DNA of 64,000 nt from Mycolicibacterium flavescens (GTDB lineage: Bacteria; Actinomycetota; Actinomycetes; Mycobacteriales; Mycobacteriaceae), in assembly GCF_001722335.1 (NCBI RefSeq), contig NZ_MIHA01000003.1, forward strand, positions 186,001-250,000, given 5' to 3'. This document shows positions 17,495 to 24,642 of this stretch, piece after piece. The notes below the pieces were generated by a model that saw only the letters and a list, made by a program, of their open reading frames with translations, ran no database searches and was not told where the DNA came from. The translations under genes and the position numbers were made by a program. The number at the start of each line of letters is the position of its first letter. The stretch's first letter is position 1.

Positions 17495-18980
17495 AGTAGT
17501 TGCGCGCCGCGTACTCGGCCACCAGCGCCTCGGCGCTGCGCACCGCGGCCCGGCACGCGCGGGTGGTGAACGGGTCGTTGAGCGGATGATCGGCGCGGCG
17601 GCGCCAGCGCTGCGCCGCGGCGAACGCCGCCCGCGGTCCGTCGTAGGGGTTGTCGGGCTGCAGACCCAGCCGACTGGCCGCGTCGGTCCCCGAACCGCCG
17701 ATGATCCGTCGCAGCGAGACGATCTCGTCGTCGTTCAACGTCGTTGGCCGCGAACGCAGTTGGCTCAACAGCCGCAGCTCCTCGAACGCGTGGGTGTCGG
17801 CGAGCAGCGGGTCGATGTCGGCGATGATGTACGGGCTGGCGTAGATCGGGTTGTTCTGCACGAACCGCCGCAGCGACAGCAGCGCGGTGTGCGCCTTGAG
17901 CAGATCCGAGCGCTGCGCGAACTGCTGATCGATCACCTCGCGCAGCGCGACCAGGCCGCTGCGCTCGAGCAGTTCGTCGGCCAGCGCCACCGAGTCGCTG
18001 ACCCCGGCGCGCAGCACCGCGATCGAGATCCGGATCCCGAACATCCCGAACCGGTCCAGCAGCGCCGCCCGGGTGGCCGCGTCGACCGGCAACGTGTCGT
18101 CCTCGCGCACGAAGCGGTCCACCGACAGCATCGCCTTGGTCAGCTGCGCCGCGTCCACCCCGGCGAGCTTCTCCAGCGCGACGAACTCGCTCTGCCGCAG
18201 CGTCCGCGCCGTCAACGCCAGCAGCCCCGACACCGGCACCACCGCTTGGCAGATGCCGGTCCGGTCCATCTCGGCGGTGAACCGTTTCGCGACGTCCTTG
18301 GCCGAGAGCATCGCGTCGATCCGGCCGGCACCGATCTCGTCGGCGCGCGAGGCCACCCCGATGACGCCCAGCGCGCCGTTGGACCCGCCGACCAGCTCAC
18401 CGATCTGCTTGAGCAGCGCGATGTCCGTCGCGTTCAGCGTCCGCAGCAGGAAGACCACCGCGTCGATGCGCGGCACCCCGTCGTCGGGCACCAGCAGCCG
18501 CAGCGTGCGGGCCGACACATCCGGCGACAGCGAGGAGGTGCCGGGGGTGTCGATGATCGTGGTGTCGATCAGCTCGGCGGCCGGCCACTCCACGTCGAGG
18601 TCGACGATGTCGTGCGGGTCGAGCGTGGCGAAATCGAAGGTGAGCCCACCGGTGTCGCGTCCGATCGGCACGTTGGAGCGCCGCCCGCCCACGTGGTTCG
18701 CGGTGACCTTCGGGGTGGGACCGTGCCGGAACCACGTCACGATACGGGTGGCCTCGGTGGCATCCGTCGGCGCAATGTCCTCTCCCACAAGGGCATTCAC
18801 CAACGTCGATTTACCCGCCTTCAACGTGCCCGCCAGCGCGATGCGGATCGGCTGGTTGAGCCGGCTGCCGATCCGGTCGAGTTCGTTGTGCACGTCGGGG
18901 CGGTGGCGGTACGCGGGATCGGCCTGGTACGCCTGGATCGTTCCGCCCAGGATCGCACGCACCTGATCGCTCGTGCTCAT
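17493..18980 (-). CDS. iniC: IniC, dynamin-like GTPase
   Basis: 495 residues. The GTPase motifs are complete: G1 GTLKAGKS at residues 51-58, G3 DTPGTSS near 145 and a G4-like SRADE near 210. A helical C-terminal half resembling the bacterial dynamin-like family follows. In M. tuberculosis iniC is the last gene of the isoniazid-inducible iniBAC operon, switched on by inhibitors of cell-wall synthesis. It is likely a peripheral inner-membrane protein acting with IniA in membrane remodelling. The start ATG 18980 lies 66 bp after the iniA stop. Confidence 0.93.
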   Translation of the reverse strand: MSTSDQVRAILGGTIQAYQADPAYRHRPDVHNELDRIGSRLNQPIRIALAGTLKAGKSTLVNALVGEDIAPTDATEATRIVTWFRHGPTPKVTANHVGGRRSNVPIGRDTGGLTFDFATLDPHDIVDLDVEWPAAELIDTTIIDTPGTSSLSPDVSARTLRLLVPDDGVPRIDAVVFLLRTLNATDIALLKQIGELVGGSNGALGVIGVASRADEIGAGRIDAMLSAKDVAKRFTAEMDRTGICQAVVPVSGLLALTARTLRQSEFVALEKLAGVDAAQLTKAMLSVDRFVREDDTLPVDAATRAALLDRFGMFGIRISIAVLRAGVSDSVALADELLERSGLVALREVIDQQFAQRSDLLKAHTALLSLRRFVQNNPIYASPYIIADIDPLLADTHAFEELRLLSQLRSRPTTLNDDEIVSLRRIIGGSGTDAASRLGLQPDNPYDGPRAAFAAAQRWRRRADHPLNDPFTTRACRAAVRSAEALVAEYAARNY

Positions 18981-19046
18981 CTCGCGCTACTCACCAACGC
19001 TCCCCGCTCGGGTCATGCCGGGGATCAAGCTTAGGCACCGACGGCG

Positions 19047-20879
19047 CTAGCCGGCGCCCGCGGGTTGGGCCATCAGCTTGACGGCCTGCTCGGTGACCTG
19101 GTTGAGAATGTTGAGCGCACGTTCCAGTTCCTTGACCCGGCCGTTGCGTTCGGCCTCGGCCAGCTGGGCCGCGGCCAGCGTCGCCTGCAACGACTCGTTC
19201 AGCGAGCGGGTGGTCTGGTTGGCGATCTCGCGGTAGTGGTCGCGCAGCTGACGCTGGATCGCCTTGAGCCGGTCCCGGGATTCCTTGGCGACCGCGAACT
19301 GGGTGTCGTCGACGAACCGGCGGGTGTTGAGTTTGGCCTCGTTGCGGACCCGCTGCATCCGGTTCTCGACGTTCTCCTTGTACGCGCTGCGCCCCATCAA
19401 CAGCCCCGCCCCCAGCGAGATCGGGTTGAACATGCCCAGCCCGGCGAACGACGTCATCATGCCGAACATCAGCACCCCGCCGTAGGAGCCCTGCATGCCC
19501 ATGGTCAGCTTGCGGCCCTTGCTGAGCTGCTTGGCCTCCAGCCTCGACAGCGACTTCATCTCGCCGAGGTCGGCGCCCATCCGGCGGGGATCGAGTTGCG
19601 GCATGTTCACCGCGTCCAGGCCGGCGTCGACGAACGTGCGGGCGACCTCGGCGGCCAGCGCCTCGGCCCGCTGGTGGGCCCAGACGAAGTTGTCGCCCAC
19701 CGCGGTCGCGATCGCCTCTTCGAGCTCCGCGCCGATCTCGGCCCAGTGCTGGGTCGGGTCGCAGGTGTCGATCACGTGCTCGATGTGTTGGCTGATCACC
19801 CGGAACCGGCCGCGCAGATCGTGGTCGACGTCGGCGGTCAGGTCGGCGATGCCGTCGGTGAGCACCTGCTGCCACAGTGCGGTCTGCTGCAACGCATCCT
19901 GGGCTTCCTGCTTGCGCCGCTCCAGGTCCGCCTTGAGCGCGTCGCGGGTCTGCGGGTCGTTGAGCGCGGACAGCTCGGCGCTCACCTTCAACGTGAGATG
20001 CTCTGCTGCGGAGTAGATTTCGTTGACGACGTGCTCGCGGATCCGGTCGTTCTGCCGACCCAGCACCTCCTCGCTGAGGAACTTCACGATGGCCGGGAAG
20101 TTCGATTCCTCGTTGAGCTCCTTGTCGTTGAGCTGGATCGCATGGGCGCGCAGCAGCGACGACGCGGGGATCATCGGCACCGAGAGCCCGGCCCGCTGCA
20201 GGTGCGCCCTGTTGGCCTCGACGATCTGGCGCCAATGCGGGTACAGGTCGGTCTTGGTCGCGACAATCGCTGCGACAGGGCAGATCTCGAACGCCTGGCG
20301 CATGAACGTCATCTCGGGTTCGGTGAACTCCTGGCTGGTGTCACTGCACATCAGCACCGCGTCGGCGTCGGGCAGCAGCCCCAGCGTCGCCGACAGGTGG
20401 GGTTGGCCGTGCCCGCCGACGCCGGGGGTGTCGACGAACGCCAGCCCGTTCCGCAGCAGCGGGCTGGCCGCGGTGACCTCCACACGCAGCACCTGCCGTC
20501 CCCCGGCCTGCGGGGCGCGCCGCAGGTCGTTGCGCAGCTCGGCCATCGGGATCTCGACGGCCTCGGGTTCCTGCCCGTCGCCGCGGGCGACGATCAGCTT
20601 GGCGCTGGCGGTCTCGCCGTAGGACACCATCGTGGCCAGCACCGTGCTCTCGTCGTCGCCGACGCGCGCCACCGGAACGTTGAGCAGCGAGTTGAGCAGC
20701 TGGCTCTTGCCCTGCTTGAGCTGACCGGCCACGACCACGCGGATCTGCGGGTCGGTGACGCGGTCCTTGGCCCGGGCCAGCCGCTCGACGAGGTCGCCGC
20801 GATCGTTGGTCTCGGCGATCCGGCTGGTGTGGTCGATAAGCTCGACGATCACCTTGACCTGCTTGGCGGGTTGTGTCAT
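19047..20879 (-). CDS. iniA: IniA, dynamin-like GTPase
   Basis: 610 residues. G1 GQLKQGKS is at residues 52-59, G3 is DTPGVGGHGQP, G4 is TKTD, and there is a long helical stalk with a hydrophobic paddle-like patch (MGMQGSYGGVLMFGMMTSFA, then LGMFNPISLGAGLLMG) expected to contact membrane. M. smegmatis IniA has been described structurally as a dynamin-like protein able to cut membranes. It is induced with iniB and iniC by isoniazid or ethambutol in other mycobacteria and supports drug tolerance. It is preceded by a strong intergenic hairpin that may set its level relative to iniB. Confidence 0.95.
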   Translation of the reverse strand: MTQPAKQVKVIVELIDHTSRIAETNDRGDLVERLARAKDRVTDPQIRVVVAGQLKQGKSQLLNSLLNVPVARVGDDESTVLATMVSYGETASAKLIVARGDGQEPEAVEIPMAELRNDLRRAPQAGGRQVLRVEVTAASPLLRNGLAFVDTPGVGGHGQPHLSATLGLLPDADAVLMCSDTSQEFTEPEMTFMRQAFEICPVAAIVATKTDLYPHWRQIVEANRAHLQRAGLSVPMIPASSLLRAHAIQLNDKELNEESNFPAIVKFLSEEVLGRQNDRIREHVVNEIYSAAEHLTLKVSAELSALNDPQTRDALKADLERRKQEAQDALQQTALWQQVLTDGIADLTADVDHDLRGRFRVISQHIEHVIDTCDPTQHWAEIGAELEEAIATAVGDNFVWAHQRAEALAAEVARTFVDAGLDAVNMPQLDPRRMGADLGEMKSLSRLEAKQLSKGRKLTMGMQGSYGGVLMFGMMTSFAGLGMFNPISLGAGLLMGRSAYKENVENRMQRVRNEAKLNTRRFVDDTQFAVAKESRDRLKAIQRQLRDHYREIANQTTRSLNESLQATLAAAQLAEAERNGRVKELERALNILNQVTEQAVKLMAQPAGAG

Positions 20880-20923
20880 GGAGTCCTCGAGTCGAATCGG
20901 TCAGTCAACGGTAGACGTGCCGA

Positions 20924-20955
20924 CTGGCGGGGACCGAGTGTTCGGTCCCCGCCAG
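20924..20955 (-). terminator. Strong hairpin between iniB and iniA
   Basis: The 14-bp perfect arms CTGGCGGGGACCGA and TCGGTCCCCGCCAG enclose a 4-base loop. No T-run follows in the direction of transcription. It could be a partial terminator or an RNA-stability element making iniB mRNA more abundant than iniAC. Confidence 0.6.
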
Positions 20956-20972
20956 CCGCGGTGTCAGGCAGA

Positions 20973-21860
20973 TCAGAAGATGTCGACGCCGGCCTGGTTG
21001 ACCGTGGTGTCGTTGTCGTTGACCTGCGTCACGACGTCGTTGTCCTCGACGGCGACGTCGTCGTCGCTGGCGTCGACGATGCCGCCGTCGTTGATGACGA
21101 TCCCGCCGCCGGAACCACCGGCGCCGCCGATCGCGTCGCCACCGTCGTTGCCGATGCCGATCAGGCCGCCGCCACCGTCACCGCCGACCGCGCCGCCGCC
21201 GCTGCCGCCGCTCATGTCGACGTCGTTGATCACGGGCGCCTCGTTGTCCTGAACAATGTCGCCGCCGGCCTGCTGGGTGTCGTTGTCGACGTCGTTGGCG
21301 TCGCCGATGATCACCGGCGAGCCGTCGTCGGTGTCGATGTCGCCGGTCACGTTGCCGTCGTTGTCGTCGCCGACCACGTTGCCGTCGCCCTCGACGTTGG
21401 TGGTGTCGATGTCGTCGGCGGTTCCGGTGTTGACCACGCCACCGTCGGTCGCGGTGTTCGAGGTCTTGTTGCCGAACGTGATGTCACCGAAGTCCAGGCT
21501 GACGTTGCCGACGCCCTGCTGCTGGTCCTGGCCCGCGTGGTTGACGGTGTTGGTCTCCGGGCTCAGCAGCCGCGTGTCGTTGTTGGACAGCATGTCGTTG
21601 TTGGACAGCGCCTCGGTCTGACGCTGCGGCGTGAACGCGATGCCGTGGGTCTGGGCCACGGCCTGCTGCAGCCCGACGACGGGGTTGCCGCCGCCGTGCA
21701 GGACCGCGGCGGGCGCCACGGTGGCGGCCACGGCCTGGACCTGGGCGGCCGACACGCTGCCGAAGCCGGCCTGGTGCAGTTCGCGGTCGGGGTCGGTGAC
21801 GAAGGCCGCAGCGGCGACCGGGTCGCGGAACAGGTTCAGAAACCAGTCGATGAGGTTCAT
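20973..21860 (-). CDS. iniB: IniB-like protein, Asn/Asp-rich form
   Basis: 295 residues from ATG 21860 (AAAGGA ribosome binding site). Residues 1-55 match the IniB N-terminal domain (LIDWFLNLFRDPVAAAAF, then VSAAQVQAVAATVAP). The remainder is low complexity but differs from the Gly/Ala-rich H37Rv IniB: here it is Asn, Asp, Thr and Gly rich (SNNDMLSNNDT, repeated GDDNDG- and NDVDN-type strings, a central SGGSGGG block). Position before iniA and iniC supports the identity. It is drug-inducible in relatives; the biochemical role is unknown. No signal peptide is obvious. The ATTAGGGG repeats at 22007 lie 147 bp upstream. Confidence 0.88.
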   Translation of the reverse strand: MNLIDWFLNLFRDPVAAAAFVTDPDRELHQAGFGSVSAAQVQAVAATVAPAAVLHGGGNPVVGLQQAVAQTHGIAFTPQRQTEALSNNDMLSNNDTRLLSPETNTVNHAGQDQQQGVGNVSLDFGDITFGNKTSNTATDGGVVNTGTADDIDTTNVEGDGNVVGDDNDGNVTGDIDTDDGSPVIIGDANDVDNDTQQAGGDIVQDNEAPVINDVDMSGGSGGGAVGGDGGGGLIGIGNDGGDAIGGAGGSGGGIVINDGGIVDASDDDVAVEDNDVVTQVNDNDTTVNQAGVDIF

Positions 21861-22006
21861 GTCGGGGTCCTTTCGATTCGGTTCGGGGTTCTTGTCACCG
21901 GGCCTCCGGCGATCTGAACACCACGTTATGGATCGCGCGCCCCCGCAGAAACGGGGTCACAACCCCTGCCTGCGCACCACCGCCCCGGGATCACCGTGGG
22001 GGCCGC

Positions 22007-22023
22007 ATTAGGGGATTAGGGGA
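22007..22023. promoter_or_regulatory. Tandem ATTAGGGG repeat upstream of iniB
   Basis: Two head-to-tail copies, ATTAGGGG at 22007-22014 and 22015-22022, have a period of exactly 8. The same TTAGGGGA word recurs upstream of the divergent IniB-like/Hsp70 pair at 22737 and 22752. This is a candidate binding site for a regulator common to both promoters. Confidence 0.55.
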
Positions 22024-22048
22024 TCGGCATGGGGGTCGGTGGGCGCAC

Positions 22049-22088
22049 AAAAAAATGCGCGGCCCCCTGATCACAGGGGACCGCGCAT
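22049..22088 (-). terminator. Intrinsic terminator of the IniB-like paralogue
   Basis: On the minus strand a GC-rich stem (ATGCGCGG..CCGCGCAT, then CCCCTG..CAGGGG, spanning 22055-22088) is followed by seven Ts (22049-22055). It begins 15 bp after the stop at 22103. It separates this gene from iniB, so the two have separate promoters. Confidence 0.85.
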
Positions 22089-22102
22089 CCGGTCGGACGG
22101 GC

Positions 22103-22603
22103 TCAGTCGAACAGGTCGAAACCGCCGGCGTCGACGTCGAGCTGCTGGATGTCGGCGACCGCCTCGCCGAGATCCGCCACCTCGGGCAGATCCGTCGGGG
22201 CGTCGTCGATCACGGATTCGACCGCCGGGTCGAGCAACAGCGGGCCGTCGTCGACGCTCGGCGTCTCGACACCCGGGTCGGTGATCGTCGGCACGTCGAT
22301 CGCGAGGTCGTCAAGCCCCGTAACCGGCACCTGGTCGCCGAACGCGTCGAACGCGGCCGTCGCCGCGCCGCTGGTCCAGACGTTGGCCGCTTCGGCGACG
22401 CCGTCGAACCCGGCGGTCGGAACCGTCGTCGGCAGCGTCGACAGCGACTCGGACACCACGGGAATCAGGGCGTTGACATCGGCGGCGCTCACATCGGTCA
22501 GATTGGCGTCGAGAATGGCCTGCTCCGGATTCGCCGCGAACCGCGCGGCGGTGTCCGGGTCACGCACAACCGACATCACGAAGTCGAGCAACTCGTTGGC
22601 CAT
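22103..22603 (-). CDS. IniB N-domain paralogue (Rv0340-like)
   Basis: 166 residues from ATG 22603, with ribosome binding site GGGAGGGAGG. The first 55 residues repeat the IniB N-domain pattern (LLDFVMSVVRDPDTAARFAA, then VSAADVNALIPVVSESL). The rest is acidic, rich in Val, Asp and Pro, and ends GGFDLFD. It occupies the position of Rv0340 next to iniB in H37Rv. It has its own intrinsic terminator and its own promoter region with TTAGGGGA words. The function is unknown; it is probably expressed under the same stress as iniBAC. Confidence 0.85.
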   Translation of the reverse strand: MANELLDFVMSVVRDPDTAARFAANPEQAILDANLTDVSAADVNALIPVVSESLSTLPTTVPTAGFDGVAEAANVWTSGAATAAFDAFGDQVPVTGLDDLAIDVPTITDPGVETPSVDDGPLLLDPAVESVIDDAPTDLPEVADLGEAVADIQQLDVDAGGFDLFD

Positions 22604-22736
22604 GAAACACCCTCCCTCCCTTTCGTAGATATATGTCCCAGAAGGATCAACAGGCCGCCCAAAGCGGCATGTCACGATGCTATCGACGGTCGCCGCCCCG
22701 GTGATCGGTGCGAAACCCACTCCTGCCGGCCCGCCG

Positions 22737-22777
22737 TTAGGGGACACACCATTAGGGGATCGCGGCGCACTAGGGGC
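22737..22777. promoter_or_regulatory. Three TTAGGGG-type words between divergent genes
   Basis: TTAGGGGA at 22737-22744 and 22752-22759, and CTAGGGGC at 22770-22777, are spaced 15 and 18 bp. They lie between the IniB-like gene (minus) and the Hsp70-like/iniR unit (plus) and match the tandem repeat in the iniB promoter. Confidence 0.55.
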
Positions 22778-22848
22778 AGCTCCCGTGGCGGCGGCCGCCG
22801 AGCCGCTATCGTGATGGGCGGCCGCACGCAGACCTCAGAAAGACGGTG

Positions 22849-24639
22849 ATGAGCGACTCTCTCGGGTTGTCGATCGGGTCGACCAACTTGGTGGCGGCCC
22901 GGATCGGCCGACCGCCGGTCATGCGCCGGTCCATCCTCACCATTTTCGACGACCGACCGCCCGAGGTCGGCGTGCCGTCGGAGAACCCGAACCTGACCCG
23001 GCCCGGCACGGTGCTCAGCGGGTTCGTCGAGCGCGTCGGCGACCCGGTGCCGCTGGTGGCCGCCGACGGTTCCCCCCACCGCGGTGAGCGGGTCCTCGTC
23101 GAGGCGCTCGACGCGATGGCGCGCACGGTCGACGGCGGGTCGCCGATCGCCGTCGCGGTGCCCGCGCACTGGGGTCCGGCGACGGTCGGCGCGCTGCGCG
23201 GTGCCCTGCGCGCGGCGCCGGCGCTGTCTCCCGGCGGGGTGGCCCCGGTGCTGGTGCCCGACTCGGTCGCCGCGCTGTCCGCGCTGCAGGCCGCGCCTGG
23301 CCTGCCCGACAGCGGTGTCGTGGTGCTCTGCGACTTCGGCGGCAGCGGGACCAGCATCAGCCTGGCCGACGCGGGCGCGAACTTCGCGCCGATCGGTGAG
23401 ACCGTCCGCTACGCCGACTTCTCCGGCGACCAGATCGACCAGTCGCTGCTCAACCACGTCGTCTCGGGTGTCGCGGCGGCCAACGACGCCGACCCGGCGG
23501 GCACCGCGGCGGTGGGGTCGCTGGCGCGGTTACGCAACGAGTCCCGGCTGGCCAAGGAGCGGTTGTCGGGCGAGACCGCCACCGTCGTGCACGTCGAACT
23601 GCCCGGCGTCGACACCGACGTGCGGGTGACACGCACCGAGCTCGAGCAGCTGATCTCCGAGCCGTTGACCGGTGTGCTGAACACAGTCGAAGAAACGTTG
23701 CAGCGCAACAACATTGCGCTGGCCAGCATTTCGGCGGTGGCGACCGTCGGCGGCGGGGCCAACATACCGTTGGTGACCCAGCAGCTGTCCACCCGGTTGC
23801 GGGCGCCGGTGATCACCACACCGCAGTCGCAGCTCAACGTGGCCGCGGGCGCTGCGCTGATCGCCGACACCGCCGCCGATGCCGACGCGCCCACCGGCAT
23901 GGCGGCCGCAGCCGATGCGCCCACCGGCATGGCCGCCGCGGCGTGGGCCGCCGGCGCGGCCGGGGTGGCCGCGGCCGAGTCGGCATCCGACGGCGCCGCC
24001 TCGGCGACGTTCCGCGCGCTGGCGTGGTCCCAGGACGATTCCCCCGCAGGCGAACCCGTGCCCTACGCCGGCGAGGACTACACCTTCGAACCGGGCGTCA
24101 CCGGCGCGCGGCCCGCGGTGGAGTTCGCGCACGAGGAAGAGCAGTACGAACCGGAACCGCCGCCGCTGCCGTGGTACCGCAGGCCGACCGTGCTGTTCGG
24201 GGCCGCGGCCGCCGCCGCGCTGCTGGCGATCGGCGGTCTGGCCGTCACGCTGACCGGGACCAGCGGCACCACCGGGCCGGTGACCGAGACGGCCACCACC
24301 TTCGAAACCGGTCCATCCCCCGATCAGCTGACTTCGGTTGCGCCGCAGACGATCACGGTCACCGGATCGGACGGGCAGCCGAGCACCACGGTGGTGCCCC
24401 CGCCACCGCCGCCGCCGTCATCGACGACGACCACGTCGCCGACCTCGTCGACCACCACCACGACCACCACGACGACGACAACCACGACGACGACAACCAC
24501 GACCACGACGCGCACCACGACCACACCGCCGACCACCACACCGCCGCCGACGACCACCGCGCCGCCGACGACGACCGCGCCGCCGGTGACCACGACCGTG
24601 GAACCGCTGCCCGACATCCCGATTCCGGACGAGCCCTAG
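22849..24639 (+). CDS. Membrane-tethered Hsp70-like protein with poly-Thr tail
   Basis: 596 residues from ATG 22849. The Hsp70 nucleotide-binding fold spans about 1-345: GLSIGSTN (phosphate 1), VVLCDFGGSGTSISLADAG (phosphate 2) and VATVGGGANIPLV (adenosine). There is no DnaK linker or substrate-binding domain. Instead come an Ala-rich spacer with a duplicated DAPTGMAAAA segment, PWYRRPTV (about 441-448), one membrane helix (about 449-468), and a roughly 110-residue Thr/Pro tail, presumably extracytoplasmic. As recalled, H37Rv Rv0312 has the same plan. The next gene, iniR, starts 3 bases after this stop, so both are one transcription unit divergent from the IniB-like gene. Client and role are unknown; a stress-sensing link to IniR is inference. 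Confidence 0.88.
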   Translation: MSDSLGLSIGSTNLVAARIGRPPVMRRSILTIFDDRPPEVGVPSENPNLTRPGTVLSGFVERVGDPVPLVAADGSPHRGERVLVEALDAMARTVDGGSPIAVAVPAHWGPATVGALRGALRAAPALSPGGVAPVLVPDSVAALSALQAAPGLPDSGVVVLCDFGGSGTSISLADAGANFAPIGETVRYADFSGDQIDQSLLNHVVSGVAAANDADPAGTAAVGSLARLRNESRLAKERLSGETATVVHVELPGVDTDVRVTRTELEQLISEPLTGVLNTVEETLQRNNIALASISAVATVGGGANIPLVTQQLSTRLRAPVITTPQSQLNVAAGAALIADTAADADAPTGMAAAADAPTGMAAAAWAAGAAGVAAAESASDGAASATFRALAWSQDDSPAGEPVPYAGEDYTFEPGVTGARPAVEFAHEEEQYEPEPPPLPWYRRPTVLFGAAAAAALLAIGGLAVTLTGTSGTTGPVTETATTFETGPSPDQLTSVAPQTITVTGSDGQPSTTVVPPPPPPPSSTTTTSPTSSTTTTTTTTTTTTTTTTTTTTRTTTTPPTTTPPPTTTAPPTTTAPPVTTTVEPLPDIPIPDEP

Positions 24640-24642
24640 GCC

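Noticed and set aside
19065..21917. A 950-codon open frame on the plus strand opposite iniA and iniB
   Set aside because: It is antisense to two well-recognised genes and its composition (very rich in Arg, His, Val and Gly) is that of a high-GC shadow frame. No domain or ribosome binding site.
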